From Herpetosiphon gulosus (GTDB taxonomy: Bacteria > Chloroflexota > Chloroflexia > Chloroflexales > Herpetosiphonaceae): a stretch of DNA of 64,000 bases. The notes beneath the pieces were generated by a model. It had not been told where the DNA came from, searched no databases, and was given only the letters and a program-made list of their open reading frames with translations. Made by a program: the position numbers and the translations under genes. The stretch's first letter is position 1; every line of letters begins with the position of its first letter. This document shows, one piece after another, positions 34,531 through 43,029 of this stretch. The stretch spans positions 1-64,000 of the forward strand of contig NZ_BAABRU010000005.1 in the NCBI RefSeq assembly GCF_039545135.1, written 5' to 3'.

Positions 34531-35406
34531 TTAGCCGCCGCTCGAATGCGCAACCGATTTTTGCAATTGCTTGGAGCTACGCCAAATTAAGAAGGGAATG
34601 AGCACCAGCCAAATCAAGACGGAAATAACCCATGGTTGTAAAATTGTGCCACCGCCAAGTTGGCCTTGGAGATCTAAAGTCCAAGTAGTTGCCTGACCTT
34701 CAGTAACACTCTGAATCCACATAATTAGGCTAAAGAAAGGGCTAAACGACAAAATCACAACCCCAAGATTGCGAATAAAGCCATTCTCGACAATTGACTC
34801 AAACAATGCTTGATCATTCGAGAGCACTGCGAGAACCAGGATCGCCAGTAATGGCAGCCCAATTGCCAAGATTAGGGCTAAACCAAGGGTTGCCATCATT
34901 GCCCCACGGCTGGTTTTGGCCCACGAAGCGCCCCAAATCCCGACGCTACCATAGCCCAAAACCGTGACCAATTGAATTGCTAAGGCAATCCATAGGTCGC
35001 GGGCTTCGATTCCCCCAATCAGCAAGGCCAATGCGCCAATTGGCAAGCTGGCTAAACTAAGCAAAAAGAGGAATAAACACGGCGCAATCAGTTTGCCCAA
35101 GATGATTTGGTAGCGCCGTACAGGTGTAACCATTAACACATCGATGGTTTGGCGATCGCGTTCGCTGCCCAGCGATGAGGCATTGAGCGATGGCGCAAAA
35201 AAGGTCAGTTGAAACAAGGCTACGGCGGCAGCGGTGCTATATAAACTTAAGCCAATCTCGCTGCGATCAACAAAACTACTTTCGCTTTGACCAGCGTAAA
35301 TCAGCACACACAAGCCACTAAGAATGAATAAGTAGATGCTGAGCATGGTAAACGCCCGGTTGCCGCGCAAATACGAGCGAAATTCCTTTTGCAAAATTGC
35401 CTTCAT
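34531..35406 (-). CDS. ABC-2 type transporter permease
   Basis: A 291-residue membrane protein with six to seven membrane segments. It opens with LQKEFRSYLRGNRAFTMLS and has the ABC-2 motif GSERDRQTIDVLMVTPV in the cytoplasmic loop. It pairs with the ATPase encoded upstream, with a four-base ATGA overlap. The substrate is unknown. The gene set ATPase, permease and large periplasmic partner resembles the GldA/GldF/GldG arrangement of gliding Bacteroidota, but homology beyond ABC-2 was not established. Confidence 0.92.
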   Translation of the reverse strand: MKAILQKEFRSYLRGNRAFTMLSIYLFILSGLCVLIYAGQSESSFVDRSEIGLSLYSTAAAVALFQLTFFAPSLNASSLGSERDRQTIDVLMVTPVRRYQIILGKLIAPCLFLFLLSLASLPIGALALLIGGIEARDLWIALAIQLVTVLGYGSVGIWGASWAKTSRGAMMATLGLALILAIGLPLLAILVLAVLSNDQALFESIVENGFIRNLGVVILSFSPFFSLIMWIQSVTEGQATTWTLDLQGQLGGGTILQPWVISVLIWLVLIPFLIWRSSKQLQKSVAHSSGG

Positions 35407-36362
35407 GCCACCACTCCCTGTGTCACATGCAAAAAGACTTCTTCAAGGTCGGATTGGCGTTCGGCAAAGTGATTGACCCGAAAGCCTTGGCTGACGAGGT
35501 TGCTCAAAATTGCGCTGCTCTCTTCAGCTGTCCCGCTGAAGTTGATCGCCAATTTGCCGCCTGCTTGATCATCGGCTAGCTCATTGGCTAAATGCACATC
35601 GTTGATCGTTGACAGTTGTTTGAGCATTTGCAAAGCTGGCATTGCCCGTTCAAGCACTTGGACTTCAATCAATTTATGTGGGCGTAAATCCTGCATAATT
35701 TGTTCGACTGGGCCGCTTGCCAGCAGTGTGCCACGCTCAATAATGCCAATATGGCTACACATTTCGGCTAGCTCCGACAAAATGTGTGAGCTGACCATAA
35801 TCGTTTTGCCCATACGGCTTAATTCGCGCAGCAACTCGCGTAGCTCGATCCGGGCGCGTGGGTCAAGCCCGCTGGCTGGTTCATCGAGAATTAACAAACT
35901 GGGATCGTGGGCCATGGTGCGAGCCAAACTGAGGCGCTGTTTCATCCCACGGCTGAGATTCATCACATAACTATCGTGTTTTTCGGTCAGATCGACCAAT
36001 TGCAATAATTCTTGAATCAAACTCGTGCGGCGAGGTTGTTTGATGCCATAGATGTGGGCAAAGAAATCGAGATATTCCCAGACCCGCATGCTTTCGTAAA
36101 CCCCAAAATAATCGGGCATAAAACCAATCATTTTGCGCACCGCATCGGGATCTTTACGCACTGAAATGCCATTGACAAAGGCTTCGCCAGCGGTTGGTTG
36201 GAGCAAGGTGGTCAAAATTCGCATGGTGGTGGTTTTACCAGCACCATTTGGCCCAATAAAACCATAGACCGCGCCTTTGGGAATGCTCAGGTTGACCTGA
36301 TTGAGCGCTAGGTGTGTGCCAAAACGCTGGGTTAAATTGTGAGTTTCAACGATCAATTCCAT
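35403..36362 (-). CDS. ABC transporter ATP-binding protein
   Basis: A 319-residue ATPase with Walker A GPNGAGKTT (38-46), signature LSRGMKQRL, Walker B LLILDEPASGLDP and the H-loop VSSHIL. A C-terminal extension of about 100 residues is typical of ABC-2 exporters. It powers the permease encoded next. Its ATG overlaps the stop of the upstream membrane-protein gene by one base (TGATG), so translation is coupled along the operon. Confidence 0.95.
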   Translation of the reverse strand: MELIVETHNLTQRFGTHLALNQVNLSIPKGAVYGFIGPNGAGKTTTMRILTTLLQPTAGEAFVNGISVRKDPDAVRKMIGFMPDYFGVYESMRVWEYLDFFAHIYGIKQPRRTSLIQELLQLVDLTEKHDSYVMNLSRGMKQRLSLARTMAHDPSLLILDEPASGLDPRARIELRELLRELSRMGKTIMVSSHILSELAEMCSHIGIIERGTLLASGPVEQIMQDLRPHKLIEVQVLERAMPALQMLKQLSTINDVHLANELADDQAGGKLAINFSGTAEESSAILSNLVSQGFRVNHFAERQSDLEEVFLHVTQGVVA

Positions 36363-38248
36363 CAGCGTTGCTCCAAATCAAGATACAAATTGTAGATATT
36401 GCTACTCTTTTGCGGAGCGGCGACCCCATCGACCATAATTTCGTTGAGCACCTCGGTATCAAGCACTGTGATATGCGGCTCAGTATACAGCGAATTTTTG
36501 GGCAGTCCATTGTAGTTGGTGCGCTCGTTGCCTGCATTCCAGAGCAATTGTAGGGCTTGGGTTAATTGGTCGTTGTTGTTGAGATAGGGGCTGCTTTGCA
36601 TGACACGATCAAGGCTGTTATCAATCGTAATCGAAGCCCTAGGTTCGAGTGCTGGCAAAATAATACTTTCTTCGCCATTGAACAGAATTGCATATTCAAC
36701 CTTGCGTTCGCTGCGATTGGTAATGGTTGCGCCATCCCACGAATTGGCTTTGGCTACCTGAACCTCAAAATTGTAGGGAACTGCGGCTGGACCAATTGCG
36801 GCGAGGGTTTGCATTTGGCCGATGTTGCTTTGCCAATTGGGCAAGCGGGTTTTGCCATCGTTGGTTTGCTCGATTGTGCCCGAACCCTCATCTCCAAAGC
36901 CTTGAGTTGGTTGGTTGCCAGCAATTAAATTGGCATCAATACTGCCATTCCATGCGCCGCGTCGGCCTGCATTGAAGCCATAATTAACACTGAGCCGACC
37001 TTGATCAGCGCCCAGTTGGCTATCAATAATGTTAATCGTGGTGACATTGATATTGCCAGTGCGTAGATCGCCGCCAGCCAAATACATAATGCCCACGAAT
37101 CCAAGCACAACCAACGGAATGCTAAACCAAGCCCATTCCCGCCGATCCAAGCGCCGCAAAATAAAGTAATTGATCGGGCCAATCAGCAATATGTAGCCAA
37201 ATAAAATTCCCATCAAGCCTAAAACTGAAGGCAAATTTTGATCAACCCCACGGATCTGGATTGACCATGGCGAGAGCGTTACATTCCAATCGCGATAGAG
37301 TTGGGGTTGCAAGAGCACAGGCCAAACTAATCGATCATTAACTTCGGCGGGTAAGTCGCTAGGATTGAAAGCGCTAACGAGGATTTGGCCCATGCCAAGC
37401 TTGCGACTGGCTACCAAGGCTTCATTATTGGCCCCAATGCCGAAAATGCTAGCATCGGCGGTTGGTTGAAGTTGGTTAACCCGCAAATTGATTTGGGCAA
37501 AAGCTGGAGTATTGCGACTATTGAGGGTTGTCAATACCGCCGAACTATTGCTGCGACTAAGACTGGCAGGCAAGAGTGCTGCTAATTCTTTAGGCAGTTC
37601 GGCGCTATTTGGTCCACCACTAACGATTAATGTGCCACCAGTTGCCACCCAACGTTCTAAGGCGGCGGCTTGCTCAGCAGTCGGCTGAACATCTTGCAGC
37701 ACAATTGCCCCAAAGTTAAACAATTCGCCATCGGTGCTTGGCAGTTGCGCTGGATCAAGCGGCATAACCGTGGTTGGGCGGCCTGGAACTGATGCTCCAG
37801 CTAAACTTGAGGCTGGCCCGCCAAATACGCCTACCAACACCTCTTGACTATCGTGCACCCGCACATTGCTGCGGTTGCGAGCTAGTTGCTTGCCTTGCGC
37901 ATCAATAACTTTGATTTCGACAACTGTTTGATTGAGATTGGCTCGCATTAACAAGCGTACTTGTTTGCGCGAACCACCAGGCAAATCGACATTTTGCAGC
38001 AAATCGGCTTGCCCAAAGCCTGTTGTCACCACAACTTGGGCTTGAAGGTCGGCTCCGCTATTTTCGATAGTTGTAATAATTGGATACCAGCCACCATTTA
38101 GCACATGACCTTGGGCATCAAAGCCAACTTGATCGATGGTGATAGTGATGGAATCGGCATTTTGGGCATAACTTGGGCTGGGCCAAAGTAGATAGACAAG
38201 GGCTAACCCAAGCCAAAACCACCCACGCCACTGGGCTGACTGCGCCAT
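36362..38248 (-). CDS. Large extracytoplasmic membrane protein linked to an ABC exporter
   Basis: A 628-residue protein with a signal peptide (cleavage near PSYAQN), beta-rich extracytoplasmic domains (residues 30-330) and two membrane segments near 340-400 (FGYILLIGPINYFILRR is between them), then a second outer domain. The part around VATGGTLIVSGGPN has the glutamine-amidotransferase-like look of GldG or DUF4350 proteins. It probably assists the ABC ATPase and permease encoded downstream. The ATG at 38248 follows AAGGAG; an ATG six codons upstream does not. Confidence 0.85.
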   Translation of the reverse strand: MAQSAQWRGWFWLGLALVYLLWPSPSYAQNADSITITIDQVGFDAQGHVLNGGWYPIITTIENSGADLQAQVVVTTGFGQADLLQNVDLPGGSRKQVRLLMRANLNQTVVEIKVIDAQGKQLARNRSNVRVHDSQEVLVGVFGGPASSLAGASVPGRPTTVMPLDPAQLPSTDGELFNFGAIVLQDVQPTAEQAAALERWVATGGTLIVSGGPNSAELPKELAALLPASLSRSNSSAVLTTLNSRNTPAFAQINLRVNQLQPTADASIFGIGANNEALVASRKLGMGQILVSAFNPSDLPAEVNDRLVWPVLLQPQLYRDWNVTLSPWSIQIRGVDQNLPSVLGLMGILFGYILLIGPINYFILRRLDRREWAWFSIPLVVLGFVGIMYLAGGDLRTGNINVTTINIIDSQLGADQGRLSVNYGFNAGRRGAWNGSIDANLIAGNQPTQGFGDEGSGTIEQTNDGKTRLPNWQSNIGQMQTLAAIGPAAVPYNFEVQVAKANSWDGATITNRSERKVEYAILFNGEESIILPALEPRASITIDNSLDRVMQSSPYLNNNDQLTQALQLLWNAGNERTNYNGLPKNSLYTEPHITVLDTEVLNEIMVDGVAAPQKSSNIYNLYLDLEQR

Positions 38249-38290
38249 GAAAACTCCTTCGCACAACAGATTCTGACTCCCAAATGAAGC

Positions 38291-39574
38291 TTAGGTTCCG
38301 GTTTCCAACCGCTCGGTTGGCGGCAATTTGGCTTCGATATGGCTGCGATGATCATCAAACAGCACTTGTAGTTCATCGCGTTGTAGTTGATGATAATGCT
38401 GTAAAAGCATTAAGGTGCTATCAAATTCGCGGTCACGCGCCCGCTGCTCGAATTGGTCGCGATAATCGGAAATCACCGCCAGCACGCTATCGGGTGCAGC
38501 TACGCCACGAAAGGTAAAATTCTCGTTTTGCCCAGCGGTAAATAGCTCGACATCGCCATACTTCAAAATGCGTGCCCATAAATTTTCTTGATTCAGCGAA
38601 ACATTCTGAATTTTATCCCAGGTTGTTTCACGTTTGGTTTCACGGCCCAAGGGCTTGCGCTCAATATCAATAATGTTGATTGGCGTAACAATATATTCAT
38701 CGTTGCGCCAATCGATCACCTCGTAAATCAGCCAGCCGATACAAAAGATATCGAGTATCGCCAAAAAGACTAACGACCCACCAGACCGAATAAAATCGTA
38801 GCCGAGCAGCAGCGACCACGATAAATTGATGATTAGAAAGAGCAAAATTGGGTTAGCAGCCTCGACAAAAAGAAAGAGCCAATGTTTGCGCCAAATAATC
38901 GAATTGCCGCGCACCTCGGGGCTTGGCGGAATAATGCCCAAAAGTGTACGGCCAGTTTGTTCTGGTGGAATAAAATCGCTCAGCGGTGGCAAGCTTGGCA
39001 TTGTGCCTTGTTTGAGCACTTTGGCTCTGACGATTTGCTGAATATGCTCAACATGCTCGACTTCTTTGAGCGGCGCAACAAATTCGAGAATTGTGTCGCG
39101 TACCAACGTAGGATTGACGATCCCGACGAAGGCAATGTTGCGCAAACGGCTGGCAGTTTGGACTTCAATTTCGCCATAATCGAAATAACGCGAAACCACT
39201 GATTCAGTGACGGTTTTTACGTCTTCAATTTCGCGCACATACAGCTCATTGCGCTGGACGCTGATCAAAAAACGTGAATTATAAGAAATAACCCGCTGAT
39301 TGGTGACGACCAAGGCATCGTTGCGCCAATCGAAATAGCTATAAATCATGGCTCCGAAAAAGATCGTGCCAGCACCAAACAGCACAGTGTTCAGGGTATC
39401 AACGCCAACCACCGAGACCCGCCATAAGAAAATCACGGTACAAATAAACCAAAAAGTAAACCAAATTGAAAGATTGCGGGCCAAAATCAGCCAATGGCGA
39501 TAGGCGATCAACTTGACCCGTTCATCAGCTTGGAGATTGATATTAAAACTGAGTTGAGGCACGTTGGTTGGCAT
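38291..39574 (-). CDS. Membrane protein with two bacterial PH domains
   Basis: A 427-residue protein made of two similar halves. Each has a pair of membrane segments followed by a bPH2 (DUF304-type) domain. The repeat is visible as YSYFDWRNDALVVTNQRVI in the first half and YEVIDWRNDEYIVTPINII in the second, then DYGEIEVQTA and KYGDVELFTA. The second half ends in a charged helical tail of about 50 residues. Bacterial PH proteins of this sort sit in the cytoplasmic membrane and are linked to membrane stress or lipid. It lies in an operon 11 bases after plsC. Confidence 0.9.
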   Translation of the reverse strand: MPTNVPQLSFNINLQADERVKLIAYRHWLILARNLSIWFTFWFICTVIFLWRVSVVGVDTLNTVLFGAGTIFFGAMIYSYFDWRNDALVVTNQRVISYNSRFLISVQRNELYVREIEDVKTVTESVVSRYFDYGEIEVQTASRLRNIAFVGIVNPTLVRDTILEFVAPLKEVEHVEHIQQIVRAKVLKQGTMPSLPPLSDFIPPEQTGRTLLGIIPPSPEVRGNSIIWRKHWLFLFVEAANPILLFLIINLSWSLLLGYDFIRSGGSLVFLAILDIFCIGWLIYEVIDWRNDEYIVTPINIIDIERKPLGRETKRETTWDKIQNVSLNQENLWARILKYGDVELFTAGQNENFTFRGVAAPDSVLAVISDYRDQFEQRARDREFDSTLMLLQHYHQLQRDELQVLFDDHRSHIEAKLPPTERLETGT

Positions 39575-39585
39575 AACATCCCATC

Positions 39586-40245
39586 CTATTCATAGCTGAG
39601 TTGGCTAACATTCGTGCCGCCATAGGCTTGCGGTAATAGAGCTGCAACTTGGGCCATAATTTGCTCAGCCAAATAATCGTGTTGGTGGGCGATTGGCAAG
39701 TTGTTTTGGGCCAGTTGCTCCAAGGTTTGGGGCTTGCCAATCGTAATCGTAACCGTTGGCCGACCAAACCAGGGAAATTTACCCAAAAATACCCGCTCCA
39801 TGCCGGTAATTGCAATTGGAATAATCGGTGCGCCGCTTTGCTTGGCCAGCAGCACTACGCCAGCCCGCGCTTGTTGCAATGTTCGAGTGGTCGAGCGTGT
39901 GCCCTCAGGATAGAGGCCGATACATTGGCCTTGGCTGAGCAATTGCAGCGCCCGCCGAAACGCCGTGCGATCGGCTTCGCCACGCCGAACCGGAAACGCT
40001 CCTGCTCGCGTAATCACCCAATCCATAAAACCACCATCGAACATTTCAGCTTTGGTCATAAAATAGACATGGCGTTTGACATAACCGATGATCGTGGCTG
40101 GATCGGAGTAGCTAATGTGGTTAGAAATCAAAATTGCCGCGCCATGTTTGGGACTATGTTGGCTGCCTCGGACGATCACGCGGCGAGTGAAGATAAAAAA
40201 GAGCACTTTGGCGAGATAGTGATAAAAACGATAGAAGCGGCTCAT
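39586..40245 (-). CDS. plsC: 1-acylglycerol-3-phosphate acyltransferase
   Basis: A 219-residue membrane-associated enzyme. It contains the acyltransferase motif N-H-I-S-Y-S-D (NHxxxxD), FPVRRGEADR, the glycerol-phosphate motif YPEGTRS and IIPIAITG. It transfers an acyl chain to lysophosphatidic acid to give phosphatidic acid. GGGAGGG stands before the ATG. It is the first gene of the minus-strand envelope operon and lies downstream of cmk, a common gene order in bacteria. Confidence 0.94.
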   Translation of the reverse strand: MSRFYRFYHYLAKVLFFIFTRRVIVRGSQHSPKHGAAILISNHISYSDPATIIGYVKRHVYFMTKAEMFDGGFMDWVITRAGAFPVRRGEADRTAFRRALQLLSQGQCIGLYPEGTRSTTRTLQQARAGVVLLAKQSGAPIIPIAITGMERVFLGKFPWFGRPTVTITIGKPQTLEQLAQNNLPIAHQHDYLAEQIMAQVAALLPQAYGGTNVSQLSYE

Positions 40246-40354
40246 TGATTACCCTCCCACATCAGCGTTGCTATTGCTATAGTATTTTGTTTGTAAGCCA
40301 ATCGTCAAGCGTCAAAAGCTGTGACTGCGCTCAGCAAATGTAACAATGCTTAAA

Positions 40355-40386
40355 CAAAAACGACGTGGAGCAACCTCCACGCCGTT
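40355..40386 (-). terminator. Terminator of cmk
   Basis: Stem AACGACGTGGAG / CTCCACGCCGTT with loop CAAC and one mismatch. A run of five T follows on the minus strand. It separates cmk from plsC. Confidence 0.88.
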
Positions 40387-40398
40387 GTTTTGCCGAAA

Positions 40399-41076
40399 TT
40401 ATGCTTGGGCTTCGACCCCGATTACGCTCAAGATTGCCTGAAACACCTCTTCTGGCGAGCGGCCATCAGTGGTGATGGTGATCGCATCGTCGGCCAAGAA
40501 GGTGTTGGCGGCATCTTTGGCATCGCGGCGATTCAAGTCGTCAAGCACTTCGCGATAGCTGATCGAGCGGCCACGGGCGTTGAGTTCTTGGGCGCGGCGT
40601 TGGGCACGCTCCTCAACCGAAGCATCAAGATAAATTTTCAACTGGGCATCGGGCATAATGACCGCCCCAATATCGCGGCCAGCCATCACGACATTGCCCG
40701 ATTTACCAATGTGGCGTTGAATATCGCGCAGTGCCTCGCGGACTGCTGGTTGAGCGGCGACTTGTGAAACATTGCGTTCAACATTGGCGGCGCGTAACGG
40801 CCAAGTAATATCTTCGCCATTGGCTAACACCGTGTATTGGCGGCCATCGGCGATAGTTGGCGGAAGCACTTCAAAGTTGCTGGTTTGGGCGAGTTTGGCG
40901 AGAGCGGCGGCATCAGCGAGATCAACGGCTTGTTCGAGGGCTACATAGGTCAAGGCGCGATAGAGCACCCCCGTATCAAAATAGATATAGCCAAAATGAT
41001 CTGCTAACAACTTGCCGAGCGTACTTTTTCCCGACGCTGCCGGGCCATCAATTGCAATTGTATGTGGTGTAGTCAT
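40399..41076 (-). CDS. cmk: Cytidylate kinase
   Basis: A 225-residue kinase with P-loop DGPAASGKSTLGK at residues 9-21, DTGVLYRALTY, GRDIGAVIMPDA and the LID region RAQRRAQEL. It phosphorylates CMP and dCMP. The start at ATG 41076 gives the normal family length; the reading frame extends 29 codons upstream, but that part (with FGGIQQG) has no family resemblance. The ribosome site is weak (AAGGA about 19 bases upstream). Confidence 0.95.
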   Translation of the reverse strand: MTTPHTIAIDGPAASGKSTLGKLLADHFGYIYFDTGVLYRALTYVALEQAVDLADAAALAKLAQTSNFEVLPPTIADGRQYTVLANGEDITWPLRAANVERNVSQVAAQPAVREALRDIQRHIGKSGNVVMAGRDIGAVIMPDAQLKIYLDASVEERAQRRAQELNARGRSISYREVLDDLNRRDAKDAANTFLADDAITITTDGRSPEEVFQAILSVIGVEAQA

Positions 41077-41310
41077 AGTGAAAAACACAGATAATCCTTG
41101 CTGGATACCTCCGAACAGGCAATATTTGAGCGCATGCTGAAAGGTGAAGGGTACACATCGCAACCACTCTCCTGTTGAGTACCCAGCGTATGCAATACCC
41201 CACTACGGGAGTGAGGGGACAGTAAATCATGAAAAGGCTAGAAAGGCCATGGTTCTATTGTAGCATAATGATCTAATTTTGCTTAGATTATGGCAACGAG
41301 CCAGACGATC

Positions 41311-41319
41311 TGCTATAAT
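41311..41319 (+). promoter_or_regulatory. Extended -10 promoter of the tandem-domain lipoprotein
   Basis: TGCTATAAT, 36 bases before the ATG at 41355. TGGCAA lies 17 bases upstream as a weak -35. Confidence 0.62.
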
Positions 41320-41354
41320 CGCACGCCGAACCATGATCATAGTTGGAGGTTGCG

Positions 41355-42167
41355 ATGCGCTCTGGCATCTGGCGAAGTTGTTGTCTATTGCTCTTAGTAT
41401 TTCTGACTGGTTGCGGCAGCAGCCTGACAATCTACGATATTACCAGCAATCCTGCAAATTATAACGGTCAAGAAATTACGGTCGAAGGCGTTTACCTTTG
41501 GAAGCCGGGTAATCCTGGGTTGTCGGTATTGGCCAAGGCGGTGTCAACCCGCAACGATGGTACCGATGCTCAGCCCGTTGATAGCCTAGTGTGGCTTGAT
41601 GAGTTTCCGGCTGAGGCGAGCGCCAATTTGCATCGCCCAATCGATAGTGTTTATGGCGCGGTGCGGGTCAAAGGCAAATTTGAAACTGGCGCGTTTGGCC
41701 CAGATGGCAGTTTTACCAGCCGTTTGGTGGTGCAATCTGCCGAAGCGATTGAGCGCGTTGAGCGCGTTGAGTATCCAGCGCCAACCGAAGCTCAGCCCAA
41801 CCAGGTTTCAATCTACGAGCTAGAGAAAAATCCTTCGGCTTACAACGGCCAAACTGTGACCACTCGTGGCATGTATTACTGGACTCAAGCCAGTTCTGGT
41901 TTGTTGACAACTGGGGTGCAAAGCGAAAAGCCACTTGGCGATGACGTGGCCAGTGGGGTTAATCCGCAGCCGATGGGCACGCCAATTTCGATGGAAGGCT
42001 TTCCGCCTGATCTTTCGAGCCAACTCAACGTCGGACCAGGCAATGGCTTTGTTTGGGGCTTGGTTGAGGTAACTGGCACGTTCCAAACGGGCGGACAATT
42101 TGGCTTGGAAGGCCGCCATGGCTCACAATTGATTCTCGACCCAGCATCAGTTAAACCGATCAAATAA
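41355..42167 (+). CDS. Lipoprotein with a tandemly repeated domain
   Basis: A 270-residue lipoprotein with lipobox FLTGC near residue 20. The mature part holds two similar domains of about 110 residues: IYDITSNPANYNGQEITVEG then VYGAVRVKGKFETG, and IYELEKNPSAYNGQTVTTRG then VWGLVEVTGTFQTG. The pattern (YNGQ, V-x-G, closing strand) is like OB-fold lipoprotein domains. Function is unknown. GGAGG precedes the ATG. It may be co-transcribed with rimI 25 bases on. Confidence 0.88.
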   Translation: MRSGIWRSCCLLLLVFLTGCGSSLTIYDITSNPANYNGQEITVEGVYLWKPGNPGLSVLAKAVSTRNDGTDAQPVDSLVWLDEFPAEASANLHRPIDSVYGAVRVKGKFETGAFGPDGSFTSRLVVQSAEAIERVERVEYPAPTEAQPNQVSIYELEKNPSAYNGQTVTTRGMYYWTQASSGLLTTGVQSEKPLGDDVASGVNPQPMGTPISMEGFPPDLSSQLNVGPGNGFVWGLVEVTGTFQTGGQFGLEGRHGSQLILDPASVKPIK

Positions 42168-42192
42168 GCATTCATCAGCATAGAAGGCTGCA

Positions 42193-42828
42193 ATGTACTA
42201 CTTCCTAAAGGCTATGCACGAGGATGATATTCCGCGTGTCCAAGAAATAGAGCGCCAAAGTTTTTCAGCGCCATGGTCGGCCAATACCTATCGCCGTGAG
42301 TTAAGCTCGCCTGCGACCAGCCGCTATATCGTGGCTCGTTCAAGCCCAAGCTTGCCGCCCGATGAGCCAATTATGCCGTATGTGCCACGGCGCTCGTTGC
42401 TCCAGACCTTGTTGCCATCGGTGTTTACCAAGCCGCAGCCAGTCAGCCCCTTTCCCTTGGTGGGTTATGCTGGTTTGTGGTTGATGGTCGATGAAGGCCA
42501 TATCACCACAATTGCCGTGGCTCCATCGCAGCGCAGCCAAGGCCTTGGCGAGTTGCTGCTGAATGGTTTGATCGACCAAGGCCTTGATATGGGAGCAACC
42601 CGCCTGACCTTAGAAGTGCGGATTTCGAATGAATCGGCGCAAAAGCTCTATTTGAAATATGGCTTCGAGCCAAGCGGCACGCGGGTGCGCTACTACACCG
42701 ATAACGGCGAAGATGCCCTGATTATGTGGACTGATGTAATCACTGAGCCAAGCTATCAACACCGTTTGAGCGAGCTGCGTGAACGTTTGGCGTTACGCCT
42801 TCAGCGTCAGGCGGGGATGGTCGAATAG
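42193..42828 (+). CDS. rimI: GNAT acetyltransferase, RimI-like
   Basis: A 211-residue N-acetyltransferase. Seen: MHEDDIPRVQEIERQSFSAPW at the start, ITTIAVAPSQRSQGLGELLL (acetyl-CoA loop), LEVRISNESAQKLYLKYGFEPSGTR. These are RimI signatures; RimI acetylates the N-terminal alanine of ribosomal protein S18. About 35 residues (54-90, rich in Pro) are inserted before the strand VGYAGLWLM, making it longer than the usual 150. The C-terminal helix is also extended. Confidence 0.88.
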   Translation: MYYFLKAMHEDDIPRVQEIERQSFSAPWSANTYRRELSSPATSRYIVARSSPSLPPDEPIMPYVPRRSLLQTLLPSVFTKPQPVSPFPLVGYAGLWLMVDEGHITTIAVAPSQRSQGLGELLLNGLIDQGLDMGATRLTLEVRISNESAQKLYLKYGFEPSGTRVRYYTDNGEDALIMWTDVITEPSYQHRLSELRERLALRLQRQAGMVE

Positions 42829-42833
42829 TCCTG

Positions 42834-42862
42834 TTGCACAAATGCTTGATGTTGGCTATGAT
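42834..42862 (+). promoter_or_regulatory. Promoter of ugd
   Basis: TTGCAC, a 17-base spacer and TATGAT. The predicted leader to the ATG at 43030 is about 160 bases, in which I see no further structure. Confidence 0.6.
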
Positions 42863-43029
42863 GCATAAATTCAGGCTGCTAACCCACTGTGGTTGTCAGG
42901 TGCGGCGAGGGCGCTCTACCATCAACGAGGATGTTGGTCATTGTTCGCTGGTTAACATGGGACGGTGCCGTTTGTTATTAATGGTTGAGGTTGCTTCCAC
43001 CGTCGAAGTGGCCTACCGAAGGAGCTTGC

